A stretch of DNA of 49,785 bases, from contig CALUMH010000021.1 of NCBI GenBank assembly GCA_944321685.1, forward strand, positions 1 through 49,785. The letters run 5' to 3'. Source of the DNA: an uncultured Muribaculaceae bacterium. GTDB lineage: Bacteria > Bacteroidota > Bacteroidia > Bacteroidales > Muribaculaceae. The translations under genes were made by a program, and so were the position numbers. This document shows, piece after piece, positions 1 through 8,014 of the stretch; within the stretch, counting starts at the first letter, position 1, and every line of letters begins with the position of its first letter. The notes under the pieces were generated by a model that saw only the letters and a program-made list of their open reading frames with translations, was not told where the DNA came from and made no database searches.

Positions 1-84
1 TTACTGAAAGCTGCTACTAACGACTCATAAATCTACCCTTAATCGTGTATTGGATGATAGTTGCGGATTTTAGGTTCTACTTGC

Positions 85-119
85 TTGTTGACTCGCCCCC
101 GAAATAATTTGTAACTTTG
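85..119 (+). promoter_or_regulatory. Bacteroidetes-type promoter for the POT transporter
   Basis: A -7 box TAACTTTG at 112-119 matches TAnnTTTG exactly. A TTG at 88-90 lies 21 bp upstream as the -33 element. The predicted transcription start is about 20 bp before the ATG at 146. Nothing else is recognisable in the first 145 bases. Confidence 0.6.
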
Positions 120-145
120 CACTTCATTTTTATTGAAACATAATC

Positions 146-1501
146 ATGGTTGCAAAATACTCACGTGCTTTTTGGACGGCAAATGCTGCCGAACTGATGG
201 AACGAATGGCTTACTATGCCGTGTTCATAGTCATAACACTGTATTTGTCAAACACGCTTGGTTTTTCCGACATCGAAGCGAGCATCATTTCAGGGCTTTT
301 CTCGGGCGGCCTTTATTTGCTGCCAATGTTTACCGGTGCTCTTGCCGACAAAATAGGATACCGTAAATCTACGGCCGTGGCTTTTGCATTGCTTGCCGTC
401 GGTTACCTTTTCCTTGGGCTGTTGCCGCTGATGCTTGAGAGCAGCGGACTTGTTGAGTATGGCGAACAAACGGTGTTTACCGGATTACGAGAGAGCGGCC
501 GCCGATACCTGATTGTTCCCATAATGGTGATATTGATGGTGGGTGGAGCGTTCATCAAGTCGAATATTTCGGCCTCGGTGGCTCGTGAAACCACATCGGA
601 GACACGTGCAAAAGGTTACTCGATTTTTTATATGATGGTCAACATCGGTTCGTTCACGGGGAAGAGTGTCATCGACCCGTTGAGGCACTGGGTGGGAGAG
701 TCGGCCTATATTTATATCAATTTCTTTTCGGCAGCATTGTGTGTGGTGGCACTTGTGGCAGTTTTACTGTTTTACCACTCGGCCAACACTGCAGGAGAGG
801 GCAAAAGTGCGCGTGATGTGCTGCATGGAATGTGCAAGGTGTTAACCAATTGGCGACTGCTCGTGTTGATACTTATAGTGACGGGATTTTGGATGGTGCA
901 ACAACAGTTATATGCGACTATGCCGAAGTATGTGATACGCCTTGCCGGCGAAAGTGCGCGCCCCGGGTGGATTGCCAATGTCAATCCCCTTGTTGTGGTG
1001 CTTTGCGTAAACTTTGTCACCCGCCTTATGGCTCGCCGTAAAGCGTTGACTTCGATTACGGTGGGAATGTTCCTGATACCGTTGTCGGCATTGGTGATGG
1101 CATCGGGTAATTTGTTCGGTGGAGATTTGTTGGGATTTCATCCCATTACCATGATGATGGTGGCCGGGATAGTGTTCCAGGCCCTTGCCGAATGCTTCAT
1201 CTCGCCGCGTTACATGGAATATTTCTCGTTGCAAGCACCTAAAGGGGAAGAGGGGTTATACCTTGGTTTCAGTCAGTTGCATTCGTTCTTGTCGTCAATA
1301 CTTGGCTTCGGCTTGTCGGGCATACTTTTGTCTCGATATTGTCCCGACCCTGCCATGTATGCCACGCATGAGGCATGGCAGGCTGCTGCCGTCAATGCCC
1401 ATTATATATGGTATTGGTTTGCTGCGGTAGGAATGGTTTCGGCCATAGCTCTCATAGTCTATGCCAAAGTCACAAAAAAGAATAATGGTGAAGCCGACTG
1501 A
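146..1501 (+). CDS. POT/PTR2-type MFS transporter (proton-coupled peptide transporter family)
   Basis: A polytopic inner-membrane protein of 451 residues with about 12 hydrophobic segments. The first helix carries ELMERMAYY (residues 16-24), which matches the ExxER proton-coupling motif of the proton-dependent oligopeptide transporter family. An MFS-type loop (ALADKIGYRKS) follows the second helix. Family knowledge points to proton-driven uptake of di- or tripeptides, but many Bacteroidales homologues have no assigned substrate. The start codon sits about 20 bp after a well-formed promoter. The gene is monocistronic and is followed by a strong hairpin shared with the convergent phosphodiesterase gene. 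Confidence 0.75.
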   Translation: MVAKYSRAFWTANAAELMERMAYYAVFIVITLYLSNTLGFSDIEASIISGLFSGGLYLLPMFTGALADKIGYRKSTAVAFALLAVGYLFLGLLPLMLESSGLVEYGEQTVFTGLRESGRRYLIVPIMVILMVGGAFIKSNISASVARETTSETRAKGYSIFYMMVNIGSFTGKSVIDPLRHWVGESAYIYINFFSAALCVVALVAVLLFYHSANTAGEGKSARDVLHGMCKVLTNWRLLVLILIVTGFWMVQQQLYATMPKYVIRLAGESARPGWIANVNPLVVVLCVNFVTRLMARRKALTSITVGMFLIPLSALVMASGNLFGGDLLGFHPITMMMVAGIVFQALAECFISPRYMEYFSLQAPKGEEGLYLGFSQLHSFLSSILGFGLSGILLSRYCPDPAMYATHEAWQAAAVNAHYIWYWFAAVGMVSAIALIVYAKVTKKNNGEAD

Positions 1502-1538
1502 TGCGTGAAGCATGGGTTGTGAGGGGCGACAAAATATA

Positions 1539-1580
1539 ATTTGGGTGCTTGCAGCGACTGTTTTGTGCAAGCACCCAAAT
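1539..1580. terminator. Bidirectional hairpin terminator between convergent genes
   Basis: A perfect 14-bp inverted repeat (ATTTGGGTGCTTGC at 1539-1552, its complement at 1567-1580) with a 14-nt loop. A/T-rich flanks on both sides extend the pairing imperfectly. It lies between the plus-strand transporter (ends 1501) and the minus-strand phosphodiesterase (ends 1609), so it can terminate both. Confidence 0.8.
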
Positions 1581-1608
1581 TTATATTTGTCATAAGCCTG
1601 TAGCTTGA

Positions 1609-2103
1609 TTATTTATCACCAAGCTCCACTACTTCACAATCGGTGGGAGAACCTTGGTCGATGGTTAACAAGATAAGGGTACGTACCGTCTGCCAGCCTT
1701 GTCTGCCTGCGGCTCCGGGATTGATTGTTAGCACACCGAGCCACTTGTCGTTTATCACTTTCAATATGTGTGAATGTCCGCACACGAGCAATTGCGGTTT
1801 TTCGGCAAGCAGCATGGCTTTTATGCCCGGTGAATACCGTCCGGGATAGCCGCCGATGTGGGTCAAAAGTACCTTTACCCCATCGACGGTGAAAATTTCA
1901 ACTTCATGGAAGCGGCGGCGAAGCATTCCGCCGTCGATGTTACCATATACGGCCCTCACAGGTGCTATTGCCAACAGACGGTCGATGAGTTCTTCGCTGC
2001 CGATGTCGCCTGCGTGCCATATTTCGTCACATTCCTTGAAATATTGAATGTAACGGTCGTCCCACCACCCGTGAGTGTCTGACAGAATGCCTATGCGCTT
2101 CAC
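1609..2103 (-). CDS. YfcE/MJ0936-type metallophosphoesterase
   Basis: A 164-residue calcineurin-like phosphoesterase, close to the family's usual length. The metal-binding residues are all visible: D9 and H11 in SDTHG, D33 in GDIG, N55 in GNID, H82 in THIGG, and H110/H112 in GHSH. Such proteins are Mn-dependent phosphodiesterases with poorly defined natural substrates. The start codon is GTG, which places SDTHG at the expected N-terminal position. The gene lies 12 bp downstream of riboflavin synthase on the same strand, so the two are probably co-transcribed. Confidence 0.85.
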   Translation of the reverse strand: MKRIGILSDTHGWWDDRYIQYFKECDEIWHAGDIGSEELIDRLLAIAPVRAVYGNIDGGMLRRRFHEVEIFTVDGVKVLLTHIGGYPGRYSPGIKAMLLAEKPQLLVCGHSHILKVINDKWLGVLTINPGAAGRQGWQTVRTLILLTIDQGSPTDCEVVELGDK

Positions 2104-2115
2104 TGCTGTGATCGG

Positions 2116-2727
2116 TTATTTGCTTACAAATTCCATCATGCGGCTAAGATATTTGCCTATGATGTCAAACTCGATGTTGACAACCGTGCCCGGTTGTATG
2201 TTGTGGAAATTGGTATGTTCGTAAGTGTAGGGTATGATTGCCACTTGGAATGAGTCGCGCCGGGAGTTGCACACCGTCAGGCTCACGCCGTTGACAGTCA
2301 CACTGCCTTTCTCCACGGTCACATAACCCTTGGTTGCCATCTCGGGATTAACCTCATAGCGGAATGTATAGTAATGCGATCCGTCAACCGTTTGTACATC
2401 GGTGCAAGTGGCAGTTTGGTCAACATGGCCTTGCACGATGTGTCCGTCAAGCCGGCCGTCAACTTTCATGCTGCGTTCAAGGTTCACTTCGTCGCCCACT
2501 TTCAGCAGCCCGAGGTTGCTGCGGTCGAGTGTTTCCTGTATTGCTGTCACTGTGTAGCAGCCCGGAGCAGGGAATGCAACTACGGTGAGGCACACTCCAT
2601 TGTGCGACACGCTTTGGTCGATTTTCAATTCATCGGTGAAACTGCACCGCAGGGTTATATGCAGGTTGCCGCCGTCGTGTTCAAGTGCGACTACCGTTGC
2701 GGCTTCTTCAACTATTCCTGAAAACAT
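2116..2727 (-). CDS. ribE: Riboflavin synthase, alpha subunit
   Basis: A 203-residue protein that starts MFSGIVEE, the conserved start of riboflavin synthase. It has two tandem lumazine-binding barrels: the first contains NGVCLTV (about residues 44-50), the second VTVNGVSLTV (about 144-153). The enzyme dismutates two 6,7-dimethyl-8-ribityllumazine molecules into riboflavin in the cytoplasm. Other rib genes are not in the window. I saw no FMN riboswitch in the 105 bp upstream. The length is normal and nothing is missing. Confidence 0.95.
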   Translation of the reverse strand: MFSGIVEEAATVVALEHDGGNLHITLRCSFTDELKIDQSVSHNGVCLTVVAFPAPGCYTVTAIQETLDRSNLGLLKVGDEVNLERSMKVDGRLDGHIVQGHVDQTATCTDVQTVDGSHYYTFRYEVNPEMATKGYVTVEKGSVTVNGVSLTVCNSRRDSFQVAIIPYTYEHTNFHNIQPGTVVNIEFDIIGKYLSRMMEFVSK

Positions 2728-2832
2728 AAATTGCTTATATATAAAAGTTAAAAAATATGAGCAAAGGTGGATGTATTAAATAGTGGGTGTATCTAAATGC
2801 GTTTTTGGTTCCCTACACAATTCTGCAATATG

Positions 2833-3912
2833 CTATTGCACCGTTCCTATTTCTTTTATTGCCCCGGTTTCGGGGTAGAAGAGCAGGTAGCTTGGAGCTT
2901 TTTTATTGGTGAACAGCGACGGGTCAAGTCCGAAGTCGATGCCGAATTGTGAGACATCGACATCTTTGCTTGCAATGTTCTTGCCGTTGTAACGCAAAGT
3001 CACGCGAGCTTGCCCGGGAATATTATACATTACTGCATTTTTTGGGAGTTTCTTTTCTTCGCCTTTCTCATCGACGGGCAATTCGCCTTGACGGGTTATT
3101 TCCACCGAGATATATACAGGATCGCCACTGAGGTTGTCGCTTTTCACCACACCGTCGTAATTGGAGATGCGGAAAAGTACCTCGCGGTCAACTTCCTCGG
3201 TGGGGCAGTAGTCAAGTACTTTGGTGACAGTTTCGGTGCGTTCACGTCCGCAAAACAGAGCCATCAAAGCACGTTCTTGTTCGTCGAGTTGTGCCATTAT
3301 CAGTTTCAAAGCTTCGCCATCGGGCATTTGGTCGGCTTCGCCTGTGGCAAATGCGGTGCGGCTTTCGCGTATCTTGTATATTTGTTGGGCGGCAATTTGT
3401 GCACGTTTGGCGGTAGATTCGCTCACCAGCAATTCCCCAGGGAGAGCCATAACAAGGTCTTCGGCGGTTATGGTGGGTTCGCTTTTCTTCCTTGCCGGTC
3501 GTTTAGGCACATTGTCTTCCACTGCTTCACTGTTAATCGACAGCGGCAGTCCGTCTTCGGTCATCATCAGGAATGCCCCGTTGCCGCCTTTCAGTTGCAT
3601 CAAGTATCGGTTCTCCTCGTTTGGTACGCCATAAGGTGTGATGGTTACCGATTTCAGTTTCCACGATTGCGAATCTTCGGTAATGGGGTTGTTTACACTC
3701 AAATATCGTTGTGCATACTGGTAGTAAGGCCCGGCCTTGCTGATGGTTTTTTCCATTTCCACCTCGATGCGCAAGTGCGTGGTAGGCAACGAGTACACCA
3801 GCCCGTATTCATTATGCTTTGCGGCAGTGAACTTTTGCGTCTGTTGTGCATGGGCGGCTGTTCCGCATGAAAGCATTGCGGCGGCAGCCATGCTTATGTA
3901 AAAATGTTTCAT
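2833..3912 (-). CDS. DUF4831 family exported protein
   Basis: About 359 residues from the chosen ATG at 3912, which begins MKHFYISMAAAAML and gives a clean signal peptide ending in AHAQ. An upstream TTG at 3945 is in frame but falls inside the predicted -7 box (3943-3950), which rules it out. The body resembles DUF4831, a Bacteroidales-restricted family of periplasmic or surface proteins of unknown function. It includes a basic patch (RPARKKSE) and a beta-rich C-terminus. The gene is divergent from the acyltransferase and appears monocistronic. Confidence 0.75.
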   Translation of the reverse strand: MKHFYISMAAAAMLSCGTAAHAQQTQKFTAAKHNEYGLVYSLPTTHLRIEVEMEKTISKAGPYYQYAQRYLSVNNPITEDSQSWKLKSVTITPYGVPNEENRYLMQLKGGNGAFLMMTEDGLPLSINSEAVEDNVPKRPARKKSEPTITAEDLVMALPGELLVSESTAKRAQIAAQQIYKIRESRTAFATGEADQMPDGEALKLIMAQLDEQERALMALFCGRERTETVTKVLDYCPTEEVDREVLFRISNYDGVVKSDNLSGDPVYISVEITRQGELPVDEKGEEKKLPKNAVMYNIPGQARVTLRYNGKNIASKDVDVSQFGIDFGLDPSLFTNKKAPSYLLFYPETGAIKEIGTVQ

Positions 3913-3942
3913 TCCCATGGTGGTTCTTTTTAATGTGATATG

Positions 3943-3950
3943 CAAATTTA
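3943..3950 (-). promoter_or_regulatory. -7 box for the DUF4831 gene
   Basis: The minus strand reads TAAATTTG, an exact TAnnTTTG match about 31 bp upstream of the ATG at 3912. I see no clear -33 element. It lies back-to-back with the acyltransferase promoter. Confidence 0.45.
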
Positions 3951-3972
3951 GATATAAATTGCGAATTATGTC

Positions 3973-3980
3973 TATATTTG
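3973..3980 (+). promoter_or_regulatory. -7 box for the acyltransferase gene
   Basis: TATATTTG matches TAnnTTTG about 18 bp upstream of the ATG at 3999. This supports 3999 as the start rather than the in-frame TTG at 3978, which overlaps the box. The -33 element is not clear. Confidence 0.45.
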
Positions 3981-3998
3981 CAGAGTAAAAACAAAGTT

Positions 3999-5024
3999 AT
4001 GCAGCAAAGGAATATTGTAATATCGTTCGTGCACACGTTTGGTATTGTTTTAGTGGTATTGGGTCATTCGTTTTATGCCTATAATCAAGTTTATGATCAT
4101 AATTATCTGTGGGAATGGAGATCGTTTGCCATGCCGTTGTTTATGTTCATGTCGGGATATTTGTTGAAATATACCACAAGGGCAAAAAATCGACCGCTTG
4201 GCAATATGACAATTGGCGACATTGGTAAGTTTCTTTTAAAGAAGGCGAAACGATTGCTTATTCCGTATGTGGTGATTAGCAGCATAGTATTTTTCCCGAA
4301 AAGCTATATGAGCCGATATGCTTTACATCCGGTAGAAATGAATTTTGCCAGTTATGTGGATATGCTTGTTCATTCCGATAATAACGTTGTCATATATTTT
4401 TGGTTTTTACCTGCGTTGTTTGTTATTTTTTGCATTGTCTCCATTGGGGCATATTGTTTGAAACGGCTTGGCTTGAAAGTTCCGCCGTTGGTGTTTTTGG
4501 TTGGTTTGTTGTTGTTGAATATTGCCCCTGTCGATTGGTTGGCAATCGATATTTTGAGCATAGGGAAGGCCTTGTTTTATATGCTTTATTTTGCTTCAGG
4601 CTATTATTTTTGTCATTATGTGAATATCGAACGCTTTATTGCAGATCATCGCGGTAAGGTGTTGTGTGTTACATTTTTAATATCGGTTGCAGTTCTGTTC
4701 CTGCCATATAACTCATTCAAAAGTTTATTGTTGGCTTATAATGGTATTGTGATGAGTTTTGCAATTGCTCATATTTATGCAAAACGTATGTGGAGTTTCT
4801 TAAATCCCTATCTCGAAGCCTCGTTTGCCATATATTTGTTTTCATGGTTCCCTCAGGTGGCGGTGCAGCAAGTGCTTTTGTCGTTTGTGCAGGTGCATTG
4901 GTTGCTTGACACCATATTGGCTGTGGTTACAGGTTTCTTTGTGCCCTACTTTGTGTGGCTGCTGATAATGCGCTACAAGCACACCCGTGTGGGGCGTGTA
5001 GTGGCATTTCTCACCGGGCAATGA
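3999..5024 (+). CDS. Acyltransferase 3 family membrane protein
   Basis: About 341 residues with roughly ten hydrophobic segments. The N-terminus carries GIVLVVLGHSFYAY, the conserved helix-1 histidine region of acyltransferase-3 (OafA/YrhL-like) proteins. MPLFMFMSGYLLK follows, matching the family's F.F.SGY pattern. Members O-acetylate or otherwise acylate surface sugars, lipids or peptidoglycan; the acceptor here is unknown. No SGNH domain is fused. The gene is visibly richer in A/T than its neighbours, which suggests recent acquisition. It converges on the nuclease gene with only 10 bp between stop codons. Confidence 0.75.
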   Translation: MQQRNIVISFVHTFGIVLVVLGHSFYAYNQVYDHNYLWEWRSFAMPLFMFMSGYLLKYTTRAKNRPLGNMTIGDIGKFLLKKAKRLLIPYVVISSIVFFPKSYMSRYALHPVEMNFASYVDMLVHSDNNVVIYFWFLPALFVIFCIVSIGAYCLKRLGLKVPPLVFLVGLLLLNIAPVDWLAIDILSIGKALFYMLYFASGYYFCHYVNIERFIADHRGKVLCVTFLISVAVLFLPYNSFKSLLLAYNGIVMSFAIAHIYAKRMWSFLNPYLEASFAIYLFSWFPQVAVQQVLLSFVQVHWLLDTILAVVTGFFVPYFVWLLIMRYKHTRVGRVVAFLTGQ

Positions 5025-5034
5025 GAGAGCCATG

Positions 5035-5922
5035 TCAGTTGCTTGAAAGCTCCCATTGCAGCAGGTTGAAACCGGCTTCGACTTCGGTTTCTTCGTCATC
5101 GTCGAGAGCCGAGAAAAAGTCGATGCCGGTGAGTTGCTCAACTTCATCTACTGTCACGGCATATTTTTTTATTGCACCTTTGCTCGATCCGTTGGGGTAT
5201 ATGAAAGCTATGGCACGTAAAGGTGTGGCATAGGGTGCAAGGATTACTTTATAGAATTGCTTGGGTACTGCCACGCGGCTTTCGCCGATGGTTTTCATGT
5301 CGGGAGACAGTACCGGCCCTGTAGCTACGATGATTGCGCTGTCGCGCCTGGCCCAGTCGCGCACTTTATCTTCGAGCTTGTTCCAACCGCCTGAGTTCAG
5401 TGCTGCTTTTTGTGGGCAAATGTTGGTCATGTAGAACGACTCTTTCATTGCCTCGCGGTCCCACTTCATGTCGGCTGCCGGAGCCATGTGGCCGCGCGTG
5501 TAGCCCGAGTGGGTGTAGTCCCAAGGGTTGGCGCAACCTGCCACCTGTTCGTCGGTGAGGAAATTTTTGTATCGAGGAAATTTACCTTCGGTTTCTTTGC
5601 GTGTGAGTTCGTAAATAACGCAATTGGGTATATGGTGTCGGCTGTTGAAATACACCGTAAATCCACTGTACGCCACTTTCATGTTATCAATTCCGGCGGG
5701 AAATTTCACTTCTTCGAGCCGGGCTATTTCCACGCTGTCGCGCCTTGCCATTTCGGCACTATAAACGTCGGTTGCCACATATCGGCCCACATAAAACAGC
5801 ACCACTGCCAGCAGCGCGCTCCATAATACGGCTGTAAACCGTCGTTTAAGTCTTGCAGCCGTGTCGGCAAGTGTATTTTTCTTCTTCTTTTTTGATTTCC
5901 TGCGTCGTTGTGTTTTTGCCAT
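5035..5922 (-). CDS. Membrane-anchored DNA/RNA non-specific endonuclease
   Basis: From the ATG at 5922 the protein has about 295 residues. It starts with a very basic segment (MAKTQRRRKSKKKKK), then one hydrophobic helix (about residues 31-48), then an NUC1-type beta-beta-alpha-metal nuclease domain. The motif YTRGHMAPA (141-149) supplies the catalytic His145. TNICPQ (166-171) and the N.GGW..LE region supply the metal-site asparagines. The topology predicts a nuclease domain outside the inner membrane, which fits DNA scavenging or degradation of incoming DNA. The upstream TTG at 5949 falls within the promoter. A deep shift in function cannot be excluded. Confidence 0.8.
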   Translation of the reverse strand: MAKTQRRRKSKKKKKNTLADTAARLKRRFTAVLWSALLAVVLFYVGRYVATDVYSAEMARRDSVEIARLEEVKFPAGIDNMKVAYSGFTVYFNSRHHIPNCVIYELTRKETEGKFPRYKNFLTDEQVAGCANPWDYTHSGYTRGHMAPAADMKWDREAMKESFYMTNICPQKAALNSGGWNKLEDKVRDWARRDSAIIVATGPVLSPDMKTIGESRVAVPKQFYKVILAPYATPLRAIAFIYPNGSSKGAIKKYAVTVDEVEQLTGIDFFSALDDDEETEVEAGFNLLQWELSSN

Positions 5923-5946
5923 TGTCAAAAATAAAAAATGCCGGTA

Positions 5947-5976
5947 CAAAATTACAATAAAAGCTCAGGATTTCAA
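5947..5976 (-). promoter_or_regulatory. Promoter of the nuclease gene
   Basis: On the minus strand, TAATTTTG (5954-5947) is preceded by TTG (5976-5974) with a 19-bp spacer. The start codon at 5922 lies about 25 bp downstream. Confidence 0.55.
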
Positions 5977-6119
5977 GTCTGCACGATTGCCGATTAATTG
6001 TATATGCTTCGGTGAAGCAAAAACGACTTGCAGATTTTTGTATTGCGTTTGATTTTGCGTATATGTGTTACAATAATTACCTGTCTCGTGCCATATCGCG
6101 GCAGGGGGAAACGGGTGCG

Positions 6120-6265
6120 GATTGTAAAGGCCGCGAAGAAGGAATTGCTATCGGTAGCAGTCAAGAAAAGAACAAGCGGCAAAGAAAAAGAAAGAAATGG
6201 GTGTGCCAAACGCAGTCATCATCGAAGTAACCGGACTTTCAAGTGAGGAGATAGACGAATTATAG
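6120..6265 (+). pseudogene. Decayed 3' end of a PD-(D/E)XK (Rpn-like) transposase/nuclease gene
   Basis: The reading frame ending at the TAG at 6263 encodes KKKEMGVPNAVIIEV then TGLSSEEIDEL. This resembles the helix-turn-helix-like tail that ends many Rpn/PD-(D/E)XK family putative transposases. In another frame just upstream is KGREEGIAIG (about 6126-6155), like the repetitive EEG-rich stretch that precedes that tail. A stop at 6155-6157 and a frameshift separate the two parts, and no catalytic domain remains. Alternatively this is chance similarity; the ending is the stronger part of the match. The rest of the 5950-6385 gap holds only the small signals listed next. Confidence 0.45.
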
Positions 6266-6306
6266 CAGAATTAATTATTCGAGAAGTATTTACTTCGATA
6301 GGTATC

Positions 6307-6326
6307 AAAATGCAGGGCTGCATTTT
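6307..6326 (+). terminator. Short perfect hairpin, possible terminator or operator
   Basis: AAAATGCAG (6307-6315) and CTGCATTTT (6318-6326) form a perfect 9-bp inverted repeat with a very short loop, ending in T-rich sequence. It follows the transposase remnant and directly abuts the -33 element of the DUF4250 gene. It could end the old gene or act as an operator for the new one. Confidence 0.35.
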
Positions 6327-6328
6327 GT

Positions 6329-6360
6329 TTTGGAAAAATGTGTAGAATGTGGTACTTTTG
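6329..6360 (+). promoter_or_regulatory. Promoter of the DUF4250 gene
   Basis: TTTG at 6329-6332, a 20-bp spacer, then TACTTTTG at 6353-6360: a full match to the Bacteroidetes consensus. The ATG at 6386 follows after about 25 bp. Confidence 0.65.
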
Positions 6361-6385
6361 CGGCGGATTTTAAAGATTTGAAATT

Positions 6386-6565
6386 ATGACCGAATTACCA
6401 AGTGATGTGATGATGCTATTGAGTTACGTGAATATGAAATTGCGTGATTGTTACGGGTCGCTCGACGAGATGTGCAGCGATATGCAGATCGACCGTCATT
6501 GGCTCGAAGAGCGATTGGGAAGTGTCGGTTTCCAGTATAACAAGGTTCAAAATAAATTTTGGTAA
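6386..6565 (+). CDS. DUF4250 family small protein
   Basis: A 59-residue ORF that begins MTELPSDVMMLLSYVNMKL and ends QYNKVQNKFW. It matches the DUF4250 pattern of LP.D..MLLS.VN.KLRD.Y.SLDE.C.......L.E.L...G..Y....N.FW. The family consists of tiny cytoplasmic proteins of unknown function, found in gut Bacteroidota and Firmicutes. Length, promoter and start agree well. It converges on the flippase gene with 3 bp between stops. Confidence 0.8.
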   Translation: MTELPSDVMMLLSYVNMKLRDCYGSLDEMCSDMQIDRHWLEERLGSVGFQYNKVQNKFW

Positions 6566-6568
6566 TAG

Positions 6569-8011
6569 TTACCGGCTGAGTTTTTTCCTGAGGAATATAA
6601 TGCATACCGCTACAGAAGCTATTGCAATGGCTGTTGTGAGCGGCCATAGTCCAAGGTTCATCGTGATGATTGCTGCTGCAGCCATGACTGTGGCATAAAG
6701 TGTCATAATCAATGTGGAACGGTGCAATGTGAGCTTGAATTGGCGGAAATACACTGTTCCCACAATCAAGGTATAGAAAATGTACCATACAACGTATGAC
6801 AGTCCGAGTCCGTCCAAGCCGGCATAATTGTAAAACACTACATTTAAAGTGAGTCCTGTTATCGTGCTAAGGCTTTCGGTGACAATATAGGTTTTCCCTT
6901 TCCCTTTTGCTATAATCACATAGGCCATGCACCATGATATGGCTTGGAACACTATGCCAAGGCTTGCATAGGATATAAATGGAATTATGACATTAAAGTC
7001 TGACGAATATAATATATTGACTGCCAGTTGCCTGAATAGGATGAATATGGATATGATGGCGACAAGCACCGTGAGGGCTATGTTAATTTCCTGGCTTACG
7101 AATAAGCGAGTTCGCCAACGGCTGTCACAAACGCTTGCGAGCCGGGGGTAGTATTCGGTGCCGATGGCTGTGAATATGAGGGCGGCATAGCGGTGGATGA
7201 GAGTGTAACCTGCTTGGTAGTGCCCCACGGCGGCCGTGCCCGAAGCGTGGTTGAGATAGGCAATGAATATGTAAGAGCTTAACAGCGACAAAAATGACCC
7301 GAGAGTCATGAAAAAACCGAGCCTTACGAAGCCCGCTCCACGTGAGGCCACTTCACCGACCGAAAGCGATACAGGTGTTTTAGAGTAATCCTTGTTGCGG
7401 AATTTCCATGTAAAGAAAGCTGCCGCAGCCGAATATGCGATTATCGAAAGCACTATGCCGTCATCGCGCATGAAATAGAAAAGCGGAATCGAGACAGCAA
7501 GCCCGGCAGTGGCACTGCACACACCCACTTGTGCCAATTGCCGCAGACGTCGGGTTCCTTGCAGCACCGATTGTTCGCAGTTGATGAGCGCATTGAACAT
7601 TACGGCTACCGATAATATAATGAATCCTGTGGAATGATTGTCGTCGCCGAAAGTCCACCGGCTAAGCAGTGGTGCGGTTGCAAGCATGAGCAGGGCAGCG
7701 GCTGCACTCAAGGCCCACGTCCAACGCCGCACTACACAAATGACTTCGGCTATGCGTTGGCGGTTGCCTCGTTCCACCTCAATGGATATGTCGCGCACGC
7801 TGCTGCTGCGGATACCCATGTTCGCAATATTGTTAATCATGTCGATGGCCGAGTTGTAAATGCCAAACAACCCGATACCTACCGGACCAATCCACACGGC
7901 TACGAGCTTGGTGCGTACAATGGAACACAATATAGTCAAGGCTTGTACGCCCCCAAAGACGCTCATAGCTTTGATTATCTGTCTCGATATTGCGTTCCTG
8001 CCTTGTGCCAT
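6569..8011 (-). CDS. Wzx/MATE-type polysaccharide flippase (O-antigen translocase-like)
   Basis: A 480-residue protein with about 12-14 transmembrane helices. It begins with a positively charged segment and GGVQALTILCSIVRTKLVAVWIG, typical of Bacteroidales O-antigen translocases in the MOP exporter superfamily. Such proteins flip lipid-linked glycans across the inner membrane. No glycosyltransferases surround it. It is the last gene of the envelope cluster, 3 bp after the EnvC-like gene, so it probably serves a cell-wide envelope glycan rather than a capsule locus. The substrate is unknown. Confidence 0.75.
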   Translation of the reverse strand: MAQGRNAISRQIIKAMSVFGGVQALTILCSIVRTKLVAVWIGPVGIGLFGIYNSAIDMINNIANMGIRSSSVRDISIEVERGNRQRIAEVICVVRRWTWALSAAAALLMLATAPLLSRWTFGDDNHSTGFIILSVAVMFNALINCEQSVLQGTRRLRQLAQVGVCSATAGLAVSIPLFYFMRDDGIVLSIIAYSAAAAFFTWKFRNKDYSKTPVSLSVGEVASRGAGFVRLGFFMTLGSFLSLLSSYIFIAYLNHASGTAAVGHYQAGYTLIHRYAALIFTAIGTEYYPRLASVCDSRWRTRLFVSQEINIALTVLVAIISIFILFRQLAVNILYSSDFNVIIPFISYASLGIVFQAISWCMAYVIIAKGKGKTYIVTESLSTITGLTLNVVFYNYAGLDGLGLSYVVWYIFYTLIVGTVYFRQFKLTLHRSTLIMTLYATVMAAAAIITMNLGLWPLTTAIAIASVAVCIIFLRKKLSR

Positions 8012-8014
8012 GGT

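Noticed and set aside
2728..2832. Possible FMN riboswitch before riboflavin synthase
   Set aside because: The region is short and A/T-rich and lacks the conserved RFN helices.
6012..6246. Two overlapping 72-codon ORFs after the nuclease gene
   Set aside because: They start without promoters and run through the frameshifted transposase remnant; their compositions look non-coding.
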